This document shows positions 51,404 to 60,572 of a DNA stretch of 64,000 nt, piece by piece. Origin of the DNA: JAJPJE01 sp963848375 (GTDB taxonomy: Bacteria; Acidobacteriota; Terriglobia; Terriglobales; Acidobacteriaceae); assembly GCA_963848375.1 (NCBI GenBank), contig CAWKDK010000028.1, forward strand, positions 1 to 64,000, given 5' to 3'. The notes beneath the pieces are model-generated. The model was not told the origin of the DNA. It made no database searches and saw nothing but the letters and a program-made list of their open reading frames with translations. Position numbers and translations under genes: made by a program. Position 1 is the first letter of the stretch. Each line of letters opens with the position of its first letter.

Positions 51404-53389
51404 TCACAAACCTGCCGCCTTCGTCTCGATCAACCCCTTCACCCGCTCCAAGAACTCCGCCGTCGCCAGCGTCTCCGTCTTCTCTTTGCCGCGGGTACGG
51501 ACATTCACCTGGTTCGCTTCTGCCTCTTTGTCGCCGACCACCAGCATGAACGGCACCTTCTGCATCGCGTGTTCGCGGATCTTCGCATTCATCTTCTCGT
51601 TGCGCGCATCCACTTCCACGCGAACTCCAATCGCTTTCAGTTGATCCGCCACTTTGTTCGCATATTCCACGTGGCGCTCAGCAATCGGCACCAGTACTAC
51701 CTGCATCGGCGACAGCCAGACTGGGAAAGCGCCTGCGTAGTGCTCGATCAGCACGCCGAAGAAACGTTCGATGGAGCCATAGAGCGCGCGATGCACCATC
51801 ACCGGCTCGTGACGCTGACCGTCTTCGCCGACGTATTCCAATCCGAAGCGCGTCGGCAGGTTGAAGTCGAACTGCACGGTTGAAAGCTGCCACAGACGCC
51901 CAATCGCATCCACCAGCTTCACGTCGATCTTCGGTCCGTAGAACGCTGCCTCGCCGGGGATCGTCTTGTACGGAATGCCGCGCCCATTCAGCACTTTCTC
52001 GAGGGAGTGTTGCGCCATCTCCCACTGTTCGGCCTTGCCGGTGTAGTGCTTCTGGTCATTCGGATCCCAGGTCGACAGTTCTACCTGGAACTTGTCGAAG
52101 CCGTAGGCATTCAGCGTCGCGATCGCGAAATCGACGCAACCGCCGATCTCGTCTTCCACCTGGTCGCGAGTGCAGAAGATGTGAGCATCGTCTTGCGTGA
52201 AGCCGCGCACCCGCAGCAGTCCGTGCATCACGCCTGAGCGCTCGTAGCGATACACCGTTCCCAATTCCCCAAGCCGTACAGGTAGATCGCGATACGACTT
52301 GAGCGAATCCCTGTAGATCAAAATATGGAACGGACAATTCATGGGCTTCAGCCGATACTCGGCATCGTCCAGTTCCATGGTGTCGAACATGTTCTCGGCG
52401 TAGAAGCCCTCGTGGCCGCTGGTCTGCCACAACTGGCGCCGCGCTACGTGCGGCGTATATACCAGCGAGTAACCGCGCTTCAGGTACTCGTCGCGCATCC
52501 AGTCTTCCATCAGCTTCCGCATGATCCCGCCCTTGGGATGCCAGAAGATCAGTCCCGGCCCTGCCAGCTCCTGGATGGAGAACAAATCCAGCTGCTGTCC
52601 GAGCACGCGATGGTCACGCTTCTTCGCTTCTTCAATCTGGTGCAGGTACTCGTCGAGCTCTTTCTTCGAGTAGAACGAAGTTCCGTAAATCCGCTGCAGC
52701 TGCGGATTTTTCTCGTCGCCCAGCCAGTACGCCCCGGCAATGTTCAGCAGCTTGAACGCCTTGATGCGCCCAGTCGAAGGAATATGTGGCCCGCGGCAGA
52801 AGTCGATGAACTTGCCGGTTTTGTACAGTGACACCGGCTCGCCCTGCCCGGTGAACTGCTCGATGAAGTGGCACTTCATGAAGTCGCCCTCGGCCTTGAA
52901 GCGGTCGAGCGCCTGGTCGCGCGGAATGTACTCGCGCGCGTACGACTCATCTTTCTGAACGAGCTCCTGCATCTTCTTTTCGATCTTCTCCAGGTCCTCG
53001 GGCGTGAATGGCGTCGGACGATAGAAGTCGTAAAAGAATCCGCTCTCGGTCGCCGGACCGTGTCCCAGCTTCGTCTCCGGGAAGAGTTCCAGCACCGCTG
53101 CTGCCATCAGGTGCGCAGACGAGTGGCGGAACACTTGCAGCGCCTCCGGATCTTTTTCCGTCAGGATACGGAGATCCGCATCCTGCTCGAGCGGACGGGT
53201 CAGGTCGACCAGCTTGCTTTCATCTTTTTCCGGCGCAGCATGATCGCCGTTGCTGGGCGTGACCTTTGCCACCAGCGCAGCCTGCGCCAGTCGCGGCGAA
53301 ATGCCTTTCGCGATGTCCAGCGGAGTGGTGCCTTTAGGAACTTCCTGAACACTGTTGTCGGGGAGCTTTACACGTATTACATCAGCCAT
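51404..53389 (-). CDS. thrS: Threonyl-tRNA synthetase
   Basis: 661 residues. N-terminal TGS domain (LPDNSVQEVPKGTTPLDIAKGI), editing domain with HSSAH, catalytic core of class II (PGLIFWHPKGG, RYERSGVMHGLLRVRGFTQDD) and a C-terminal anticodon-binding domain (VVLVPIAERHVEYANKVAD). Charges tRNA-Thr, two of which are encoded at 34.2 and 35.1 kb. Length normal. Confidence 0.98.
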   Translation of the reverse strand: MADVIRVKLPDNSVQEVPKGTTPLDIAKGISPRLAQAALVAKVTPSNGDHAAPEKDESKLVDLTRPLEQDADLRILTEKDPEALQVFRHSSAHLMAAAVLELFPETKLGHGPATESGFFYDFYRPTPFTPEDLEKIEKKMQELVQKDESYAREYIPRDQALDRFKAEGDFMKCHFIEQFTGQGEPVSLYKTGKFIDFCRGPHIPSTGRIKAFKLLNIAGAYWLGDEKNPQLQRIYGTSFYSKKELDEYLHQIEEAKKRDHRVLGQQLDLFSIQELAGPGLIFWHPKGGIMRKLMEDWMRDEYLKRGYSLVYTPHVARRQLWQTSGHEGFYAENMFDTMELDDAEYRLKPMNCPFHILIYRDSLKSYRDLPVRLGELGTVYRYERSGVMHGLLRVRGFTQDDAHIFCTRDQVEDEIGGCVDFAIATLNAYGFDKFQVELSTWDPNDQKHYTGKAEQWEMAQHSLEKVLNGRGIPYKTIPGEAAFYGPKIDVKLVDAIGRLWQLSTVQFDFNLPTRFGLEYVGEDGQRHEPVMVHRALYGSIERFFGVLIEHYAGAFPVWLSPMQVVLVPIAERHVEYANKVADQLKAIGVRVEVDARNEKMNAKIREHAMQKVPFMLVVGDKEAEANQVNVRTRGKEKTETLATAEFLERVKGLIETKAAGL

Positions 53390-53436
53390 GGCAGCACCTA
53401 TATGAATTCCGAATCATTGAGTTTAACGTAAACATC

Positions 53437-53538
53437 GCCGCAGATTAACGCTGATGTACGCTGATCTCTGTTGTTGAGCCAAGAGCGAATCGGCTGATCC
53501 GCAAGGAAAATCAGCGTCTATCCGCGTTCATCAGCGGC
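53437..53538. repeat. Long imperfect inverted repeat upstream of thrS
   Basis: Arms at 53437-53465 and 53510-53538 (GCCGCAGATTAACGCTGAT and ATCAGCGTC...ATCAGCGGC words) pair with most positions matching, loop about 44 bases. Same style as the gaps at 7.1, 23.6, 46.1 and 60.5 kb. Confidence 0.65.
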
Positions 53539-53580
53539 TAAGTTAATTCAGATATCAGATAAAAGAGAGAGGAGCCGCGC

Positions 53581-53865
53581 CTACGAGTGCGATTCAAGGC
53601 GCAGCCGGCGTGTTCGACGGATTTCCGTCGTCAGCATGGCAACAAAGCTGATCACCAGCACCATCGCGGCAAGCGGAACCGCAGCGAAGCGATAAGCCAT
53701 GGTCATATCCGCACGCGCGCCGCGCACCGCCGCATAGAGAACGCTGGCGATGATCCCGCACAGCAATCCCACGGCAAACGCCACCAGCGTGAACAGTACG
53801 GTAACGACGACCACGCGCAGGGCGATCTCAACTGCAATCCGGAACTTGGATTTCTTTCTTTCCAC
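53581..53865 (-). CDS. Small two-helix membrane protein
   Basis: 94 residues with an N-terminal charged segment and two hydrophobic helices (VVVTVLFTLVAFAVGLLCGI and FAAVPLAAMVLVISFVAML). No family recognised. One base separates it from the upstream gene at 53867-54148, so the two form a pair. Confidence 0.6.
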   Translation of the reverse strand: MERKKSKFRIAVEIALRVVVVTVLFTLVAFAVGLLCGIIASVLYAAVRGARADMTMAYRFAAVPLAAMVLVISFVAMLTTEIRRTRRLRLESHS

Positions 53866-53866
53866 T

Positions 53867-54148
53867 TTAATTCTTCACCGCAGCCACCACTGGCCGCTGA
53901 TCGAGACTATCGTCGCGCCTCAGGTACCGCATAGCCAGCACGAAAAATACGACGTACAGCACGCCGCTCACGGGCAGGCCAACCACTCGCAGCACGTGCT
54001 CCGGATTCACCACCGCCGATTGCGTGAACGTCGTCCCACGCCGCGCCAGCACCGACATGATCGGAATCGTCAGCATCATCACGAAGAAGAAAAACGTTGC
54101 CGTCCCGACCAGTGCCAGAAACGCGCTCTTAAGTAAGTCCTTCAGCAT
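53867..54148 (-). CDS. Small membrane protein
   Basis: 93 residues, two or three hydrophobic helices (FLALVGTATFFFFVMMLTIP and SGVLYVVFFVLAM). No family recognised. Directly precedes the 94-residue membrane protein. Confidence 0.6.
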   Translation of the reverse strand: MLKDLLKSAFLALVGTATFFFFVMMLTIPIMSVLARRGTTFTQSAVVNPEHVLRVVGLPVSGVLYVVFFVLAMRYLRRDDSLDQRPVVAAVKN

Positions 54149-54265
54149 AGTTGCAACTACTATTGTAGCGCTGGCGTGTGTTGGACAGACGATCTCGCCT
54201 GCGAGGATCGCGAGAGTTTTTCTCCAAAATCGCCCAATTCCCCCGCCTGCGCTAAAATGTTCGGA

Positions 54266-55006
54266 ATGTCAGGAGTAGCTCAGGTCGTGACTCTCTCTCC
54301 ATCCGAAGTAGTCCGGCAGGCTCCCGTATCTCAATCCAGTAATGGGATTTGCTACGCCGTCTCTGGCGAAACCAATATTCCCGCAGCCGATCTGGAACGC
54401 ATGGTCGCCACGGTTCCCCGTCCGGTTGCCGCGGCACTCACGCGCAAGGCTTACTATTTCGTCCCGCTGACCGTGGGACAGGGCGACGACACTGTCATCG
54501 CCGACCGCTACGACGTCGCGCTCAGCGACAGCGCCGTCTGCCATCGCAATCTCAATCTTGGCGACTCGCAGTGCGTTTTCATCTCCACGCGCCTGATGGA
54601 CGACAAGTTCTCGCTTGCTTTTGAATTTTTCATCAACGTGGCGCATGCCTTCGTTGAACAGGCCGGTGTGCCCGCAGAATTCTCCGATCTTGCGTGGAAG
54701 CAGGTTCAGGATCGCCAACGCGGCGAGACTGGACTCGATGCCTGGGAGTTCCGCAAAGCTGCCGGTAACGGCTTCGGCGACGTGGAGAAGGCGAAAAACG
54801 AATACTTCGCGGCAGCGTTTTCCGACGCTATCGCCATCTACATGCTCTCTACTTTTACGGATGTGGATTACTACGACTTGCGGGAGCGTGAATATCCTCT
54901 ACTCGCGCCGAATGCGCTGGCAGAACGTTTGCGGAAGATTGCCGAGCTGCTCCCTGTAAATCAGGGATTCGAATTCAACATCTACTATCGCCGCCGCCCG
55001 AACTAA
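54266..55006 (+). CDS. Conserved hypothetical protein
   Basis: 246 residues. No known domain recognised; the core region ITNIPAADLERMV-like segment and FEFFINVAHAFVEQAG are the most regular parts and the C-terminus is AELLPVNQGFEFNIYYRRR. The ATG at 54266 is preferred: TAAAAT ends eight bases before it, pointing to a near-leaderless transcript, and the earlier ATG at 54257 overlaps that box. Confidence 0.6.
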   Translation: MSGVAQVVTLSPSEVVRQAPVSQSSNGICYAVSGETNIPAADLERMVATVPRPVAAALTRKAYYFVPLTVGQGDDTVIADRYDVALSDSAVCHRNLNLGDSQCVFISTRLMDDKFSLAFEFFINVAHAFVEQAGVPAEFSDLAWKQVQDRQRGETGLDAWEFRKAAGNGFGDVEKAKNEYFAAAFSDAIAIYMLSTFTDVDYYDLREREYPLLAPNALAERLRKIAELLPVNQGFEFNIYYRRRPN

Positions 55007-55059
55007 CAAATCTCGGGTGGCCCATTCAAGCCTTCCTTTGGCTTGAGTGGGGACGTGAT

Positions 55060-55845
55060 TCAGTCCGCGCTCTTCGGAAGCTGGAAGTCGACTCCGCGCT
55101 GATCGTTCACCTGCGCCGTTTTTTCCAGATCCAGGTCAGCCAGTTTGATCTTCTTCGCCGTCGAACCACCGATGTCGTACAGCGTGTCGCCCACAATCGC
55201 GTAGTTCCGTACTTCCTGCTGATGTCCATCGCGGAACACTAGCACTGTCGGATCCACCGGCGGCTGAGCTGCTGACGTAATCCCTGTCGGCGCTGACTGC
55301 GCGGCGCTGCGCTGCGGCATTGGGCCCATGTACTGTCCATTGTCGAACATCGTAGGCGCAATCCGGTTCGGATCCTCCGGTTGCTGCTCATCTACTGCCT
55401 GCTGCTGCTGGTTCGGATCGTAGCCCTGGTCGTATCCGTTGTCGTAGCCGTAATAAGGATACGCATACGGGACGTATACGTAGGTATTGCGGCGTCGCGA
55501 TCCACGGGTATCGAACTGTTGTCCAAATTGGACCTGCCCCGTGTGGAAATTCACCGTAGGCGTGAACGCCGGATTCGTGCAACCCAGTGCCGACGGCACC
55601 AGCCCCGAGTTCGTGCATGTGTTCGAGAAGCCATTCGGTCCTAGCGAAGTCACACTCGGGCGCACCGGAGTCACACGTCCACCTTGAATGCCGCGGCCAA
55701 TCGAGGTCACGCTCGCCGGAACACCGGGCGCAGGACCTCGTCCCGGCCCATGCGACGTAACCGACGCGGGAACTCCGTGAACCTGGGCGAACAGAGGCAA
55801 CGCAGCTAACAACAGTCCGACCGCGAATTTTGGAATGAGTTTCAC
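55060..55845 (-). CDS. Exported Gln/Pro-rich hypothetical protein
   Basis: About 261 residues with a signal peptide (KFAVGLLLAALPLFAQ) followed by three copies of a VPASVTSxG-type unit, a Tyr-rich segment (YVYVPYAYPYYGYDNGY), a Gln-rich segment, and a C-terminal domain (VLVFRDGHQQEVRNYAIVGDTLYDIGGS) seen in several Acidobacterial exported proteins. GTG at 55845 is chosen to start at the signal peptide; an ATG nine codons earlier is possible. Function unknown. Confidence 0.65.
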   Translation of the reverse strand: MKLIPKFAVGLLLAALPLFAQVHGVPASVTSHGPGRGPAPGVPASVTSIGRGIQGGRVTPVRPSVTSLGPNGFSNTCTNSGLVPSALGCTNPAFTPTVNFHTGQVQFGQQFDTRGSRRRNTYVYVPYAYPYYGYDNGYDQGYDPNQQQQAVDEQQPEDPNRIAPTMFDNGQYMGPMPQRSAAQSAPTGITSAAQPPVDPTVLVFRDGHQQEVRNYAIVGDTLYDIGGSTAKKIKLADLDLEKTAQVNDQRGVDFQLPKSAD

Positions 55846-55993
55846 GAACTGTACCCCCGAGGCAGAGCCCAACGCATCTTACGCCCGCCCTCATCTATTT
55901 AGACACATTTACCTGCCCCAAGTTGCAACTCTGCAGGGCAGCGAAGGTAACGTTACCTTTGTAGAACGTTGAAGCCGCGCCGGCTTGCATCCC

Positions 55994-56077
55994 TGTCATC
56001 CCGAGCGACTGGCCGCCGTGTCTTCTCGCGATCCCGCCTTTGGATCGCGCGGCCAGAAGTCGAGGGACCTTGCGTTT
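55994..56077. repeat. Nested inverted repeat, GTCATCCCGAGC family
   Basis: The outer motif is TGTCATCCCGAGCG...TCGAGGGACC. Inside, CTGGCCG / CGGCCAG and CGCGATCC / GGATCGCG pair in nested fashion. Lies in the promoter gap before mfd. Confidence 0.65.
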
Positions 56078-56145
56078 CGCCGGGCCACCGAATGCGACTT
56101 CCCATCACATAACCCCATCCAATTCACTGTTACACTGAGAACCGG

Positions 56146-59100
56146 ATGATCCTGCCGTTTGTCCGCGATCTTTTTGCGGACGTGGAACGTATCCCTGCTT
56201 TTTCGCGTGTTGCCACCCACCTGAAGTCGGCCACGGGGCGTGTACGTGTCTCCGGACTCACTCCCACGGCCAAAGCGCTCCTCGCCAGCATGCTCCAGAA
56301 AGCCGCCGCGCGCCCGCTCATTCTGATCGTCCAGAACAACCGTGCTGCCGAGGCAATTCTCCCTGTGATCCAGGGATTTGCCGAGATCACCGGCGATCTC
56401 GCGCCCGACTCCATCGTGCATCTTCCCGCCTACGACGTGCTGCCCTTCGAGAATCTTTCGCCGCACGCCGAAATTCAGGAAGACCGTGCCCGCGCGCTCT
56501 GGCGCATCACCACCGGCGAAGCGCGACTGGTGGTCACGCCGATCAACGCCGCGCTCATGCGCCTGCAACCCGCCGAGTTCTATTTCGATCTCGCCCAGGT
56601 CTTCCGTCGCGGCGAGACCGTCGACACCGAAAAGCTCACCGCGCATCTGAACACCGTCGGCTACACCAAGACTGACGTGGTCGAAATGCCCGGCGAGTAC
56701 GCCCTGCGCGGCGGCATCCTCGACGTCTATCCCGCCGACTCCGATCGCCCGCTCCGCGTTGAGCTCTTTGGCGACGAAGTCGATTCCATCCGCAAGTTCG
56801 ATCCCGGTACTCAGCGCTCCTCCAGCGCCGTCGATGAATGCGTGCTCCTCCCGCTCACCGACACGCCCGTGCGCGAAGAGCTGCTCGCCGTTATTCACAC
56901 GCGTCTCTCCGGACATCGTGTTATCGGCGACGAAGAGGCCATCGAAGAAGCGATTCGCTCCGGCGGCATCACCGTTTTCCCCGGTTGGGAGATGTATGCG
57001 CCCGTCGCCAGTCGCGGCGACAATCTCTTCTCGTTGATGCCCACCGCGGCCGTGCTCCTCGACGAGCCCGCGATCACTCGCGACGAAGCCGATCAGTGGT
57101 GGGAGAAGGTCAACACCTCGCACGAGCGCAGCGGCGTCGGTAATCTCGTTCGACCCGAAGATCTCTACCTGCCGCTGGAAGAAGGTTTCGCCGCGATCGA
57201 GAAACTGCCTGGCGCCGACCTCGAGCACCTCGGCATCGGCACCGAAGAAGAGCAGATCTCTCTCTCGACGCAGCCGACCATGCGCTTTCACGGCTCGATT
57301 CCGGCCGTCGCCGAGGAAGTGAAGAAACTCACCGCCGAAAACCAGCGCGTGCTCTTCGCCTGCGGTACCACCGGAGAAGTCGAGCGACTGGCCGAAGTCT
57401 TCACCGAGTATGGCGTGTCGTTTCGACTCGGCAGCCGCACTCCTCGACCGGGCGAAACTTACATAGACGACGCTGCCTATCTTTCCGGCGAAGAAGTCAG
57501 CACCACCATCGTGAAGGCGTTTGTGCCCGAAGGCGTCGCTGTTCCCGATGCGCGTCTCACCATCTTCGGGGCGCGTGATCTCTTTGACGAATCCGAGATT
57601 TACGCGCCGCGTCCGGCCCGTGCCAAATCGAAGACCTCCGCTTTTATCTCCGACTTCCGCGATCTCGCCGTCAATGACTACGTGGTCCACGTCGAGCACG
57701 GCATCGGCCAGTACCAGGGACTGAAAGAGATCCCGCAGTCCGACGGCACCAACGCCGAGTTCATGATCCTCGAGTACGCCGAGGCCGCGCGCCTCTATGT
57801 GCCGCTCACGCGCCTCGACCTGGTGCAGAAATATCGCTCCGCCGAAGGTGCCGCGCCGCAACTCAGTCGCCTCGGAACCACAGCTTGGGTGAAGACCAAA
57901 GCTAAGGTGAAGAAGGCCATGCGCGACATGGCCGAAGAGCTCGTCAAGCTTTACGCGCAACGCAAAGTGGCGGGCGGTCACGTCTACCCGCCCGACAGCG
58001 AGTGGCAACGCGAGTTCGAGGACTCGTTCGAGTTCACCGAAACCGACGATCAGCTCCAGGCCATCTCCGACATTAAGAAGGACATGGAGAACGGCACGCC
58101 CATGGACCGCCTGCTCTGCGGCGACGTCGGCTACGGCAAAACCGAAGTCTCCATGCGCGCGGCGTTCAAGGCCGTCAACGACAACAAGCAGGTCGCGGTG
58201 CTCGCGCCTACCACCGTGCTCGCCTTCCAGCACTTCGAAACGTTCAAGCGGCGTTTCGCGGCGTTTCCCATTCGCATAGAAATGATCAGCCGCTTCCGCA
58301 CCACCAAGCAGCAGAAGGAAATTGCGGAGAAAGTCGCCAACGGCCAGGTCGACATCATCATCGGAACGCACCGCCTGCTCTCGAAGGACATCAAGTTCAC
58401 CGACCTCGGCCTCGTCATCGTCGACGAAGAGCAGCGCTTCGGCGTCCGCCACAAAGAGCGACTGAAGCAATTGCGCAAAGAAGTGGACGTGCTCACCATG
58501 TCGGCTACGCCCATCCCGCGCACGCTACACATGTCACTCGTCGGACTGCGCGACATGAGCGTCATCGAGACGCCGCCCAAAGATCGCATGGCGATCCAAA
58601 CCGTAGTCGCCGCCTGGGACGAGAAGCTCATCAAGTCAGCCATCGAACACGAGCTCGAGCGCGGCGGCCAGATCTACTTCGTCCACAATCGCGTTGAAAG
58701 CATCTACGAAATTTCTGACAAGATTCGCGAGCTGGTGCCGAAAGCCCGCATCATCGTCGGCCACGGCCAGATGTCGGAAGGCGAACTGGAAAAAGTGATG
58801 CTGGCGTTCATGCGCCACGAGTACGACATCCTCGTCGCCACCACCATCATCGAGAACGGGCTCGACATCCCGCTCTGCAACACCATGCTCATCAACCGCG
58901 CCGATCGCCACGGCCTGTCGGAGCTTTACCAGCTTCGCGGACGCGTCGGCCGCTCGAATCGCCGCGCCTATGCGTATCTGCTGATTCCGCAGGATCGCGA
59001 ACTGACGCCTCTGGCGCGACAGACGACTCGCTGCGCTGAAAGAGTTCTCCGACCTTGGCGCGGGATTCAAAATCGCCGCGCTCGATCTCGAACTTCGCGG

Positions 59101-59717
59101 CGCGGGAAATCTATTGGGCGGTGAGCAGAGCGGACACATCGACGCCGTCGGCTTCGAGATGTACACATCGATGCTCGAGCGCACTGTGCGCGAACTCAAG
59201 GGCGAGATCGAACCGGAAGAAGCCGAGACCCAGCTCAACCTTGGACTCAACATCCGCATTCCGCCCGACTACATTCCGGAAGAAAATCAGCGCCTGCGCA
59301 TGTACAAGCGCGTCGCCGGAGTCGAAAACGAGAAGGCGCTCGCCGACGTCTCCGCCGAACTCACCGACCGCTACGGACCGCCGCCGAATGCCGTGCGTCA
59401 CCTGCTGGAGTACGCGACTCTGCGCCTGATGTGCCAGAGCCTGGGCGTGGTCGCCATCGATCGCCATCGCGATTCGGTCAGCATCAAGTTCGGCGAGAAG
59501 GCCGGGCATCAATCCCGAAAAGCTGATGAAGTTCGTCGCGAAAAATAAAGGCACGCAGTTCACGCCCGCGGGAGTGCTGAAGTTCTCAGTCACCGCAACC
59601 GCTCCGGATCAGGTGCTGGGCCGCCTGCGCAATCTTCTAACGGAACTCTCCGCCCACCAGATCGCGCCGTACGAGGTGAGCCCGACAGGACCACCGGCAA
59701 GAACGCCGACACGCTGA
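56146..59717 (+). CDS. mfd: Transcription-repair coupling factor (two one-base frameshifts)
   Basis: Mfd removes stalled RNA polymerase and recruits UvrA. The N-terminal UvrB-homology modules, the RNA-polymerase-interaction domain (NDYVVHVEHGIGQYQGLKEI), the helicase Walker A (GDVGYGKTEVSMRAA), DEEQ box (VIVDEEQRFGVRHKER) and the TRCF C-terminal domain (GLNIRIPPDYIPEENQRLRMY) are all present. The frame breaks near 59023 (extra A) and near 59504 (extra G); the joined protein has about 1190 residues, normal for Mfd. Probable sequence errors. Confidence 0.9.
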
Positions 59718-59733
59718 CCGCCACCATTCTGTT

Positions 59734-59777
59734 TGTCATCACGAGCGGGCTTCAGCCCGCGAGGGATCTGCAGTTGG
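59734..59777. repeat. GTCATCACGAGC...CGAGGGATCTG repeat with hairpin
   Basis: Central GCGGGCTtcAGCCCGC hairpin inside the repeat, a few bases before a run of seven T. Nearly the same wording as at 36537-36579. Confidence 0.7.
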
Positions 59778-59805
59778 TTTTTTTGGCATGTGCGTCGCCA
59801 CCACG

Positions 59806-59916
59806 GTCATAGTGAGCGGAGCGAATCCATCTGCCGTCTTGGATTTCGGGAACAGCCTGGTTTCCACAGAGGCGTCAGGAAAGGCAGAAGTCATGGTGAG
59901 CGGAGCGAATCCATCT
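59806..59916. repeat. Two direct copies of a GTCATxGTGAGCGGAG repeat
   Basis: GTCATAGTGAGCGGAGCGAA (59806-59832) and GTCATGGTGAGCGGAGCGAA (59890-59916), both continuing TCCATCT. Confidence 0.75.
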
Positions 59917-60009
59917 ATGTATTTCGCAAAATGCATAGATGCTTCCGCTTCGCGTCAGCATGACAGGTGGTGTGGGATGTTTTCGTGAAGGTGCAAGCCG
60001 TTACGCGAA

Positions 60010-60073
60010 GGCAAAACGCAAGGTCTCTCGACTCGGAGCGCATTTGTATCGCGCTCCTCGCTCGAAATGACAG
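60010..60073. repeat. Inverted copy of the GTCATC-type repeat
   Basis: On the minus strand: TGTCATTTCGAGCGAGGAGC...TCGAGAGACCTTGCG, ending like the copy at 55994-56077 (GGACCTTGCGTTT). Confidence 0.6.
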
Positions 60074-60094
60074 GGCACTAGTAGAGTTCTGGGG

Positions 60095-60454
60095 CTAGAT
60101 TCCCAGGTCCGCGAGTTTCTCGGCCGGTCGTGCCAGCACCGCCTTCTTGCCCTTCACCACCAACGGACGCTGGATCAGTTCCGGATGCTTCACCATCAGC
60201 CGGATCAGTTCTTCGTCGCTCAAATTTTTGCCGGCGACTTTTTCTTTGTAAACGGCGTCGTTGGTGCGCAGCGCTTCGGAAGGCTTCAATCCCGCAGCGC
60301 GCAACAGTTGCTTCAGCAAGTCGGCGTTCATTGGCCGCTCGAAAAAATTGATCGCTTCGAACTCAACGCCCTTCTCGGTCAAGACCCGCTTGACCTCGCG
60401 GCACTTGGTTCACGTCGGACGCTCGTAGACTTTGACCTTCACGCTATCTGGCAT
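60095..60454 (-). CDS. ArsC/Spx-like thioredoxin-fold protein, predicted selenoprotein (in-frame TGA at codon 15)
   Basis: 119 residues reading through the TGA at 60410-60412. The sequence MPDSVKVKVYERPT-[TGA]-TKCREVKRVL shows that TGA replaces the first Cys of the CxxC active site of ArsC/Spx family oxidoreductases, giving UxxC if decoded as selenocysteine. The remainder (FEAINFFERPMNADLLKQLL, IQRPLVVKGKKAVLARP) matches the family fold. GGAG stands about ten bases before the ATG at 60454. A hairpin with selenocysteine-insertion features follows the TGA (60377-60395). Without readthrough, a TTG start at 60382 would give only the C-terminal part without the active site. Confidence 0.8.
60377..60395 (-). 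promoter_or_regulatory. Candidate bacterial SECIS hairpin
   Basis: Minus strand GGTCAAG / CTTGACC, a perfect seven-bp stem with a five-base loop CGGGT. Loop starts 21 bases after the TGA codon, within the 16-37 range known for bacterial SECIS elements, and has G in its second position as required. It lies inside the coding frame, as bacterial SECIS elements do. Confidence 0.75.
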
Positions 60455-60496
60455 GAGCTTTGTCTCCTCGCACGAGTTCATCATTTATTCTGAAAT

Positions 60497-60565
60497 AGCT
60501 CTCAGCATTCAGTAAGCAGCACTCAGTCCATGCGGCTGAATGCTGAAAACTGACGACTGAAAGCT
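60497..60565. repeat. Imperfect inverted repeat upstream of the ABC gene
   Basis: Arm AGCTCTCAGCATTCAG (60497 onward) is mirrored by CTGACGACTGAAAGCT (to 60565) with further CTGAATGCTGAAAACTG words between. Fills the divergent gap between the ArsC-like and ABC genes. Confidence 0.6.
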
Positions 60566-60572
60566 TTATTCA

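Larger units (their letters stand above)
59718..60094. other. Repeat-filled gap between mfd and the ArsC-like gene
   Basis: 377 bases holding four copies of the GTCATC-type repeats (59734-59777, 59806-59832, 59890-59916 and, inverted, 60010-60073) and no gene. Confidence 0.7.

Noticed and set aside
55996..58470. Very long open frame (824 codons) on the minus strand opposite mfd
   Set aside because: It is the antisense of strongly conserved mfd sequence; codon bias of the sense gene leaves stops rare on the other strand. No domain recognised.
60095..60382. Short non-seleno form of the ArsC-like protein starting at TTG 60382
   Set aside because: It would lack the active-site motif and first beta strand and has no ribosome site, while the longer frame has one.
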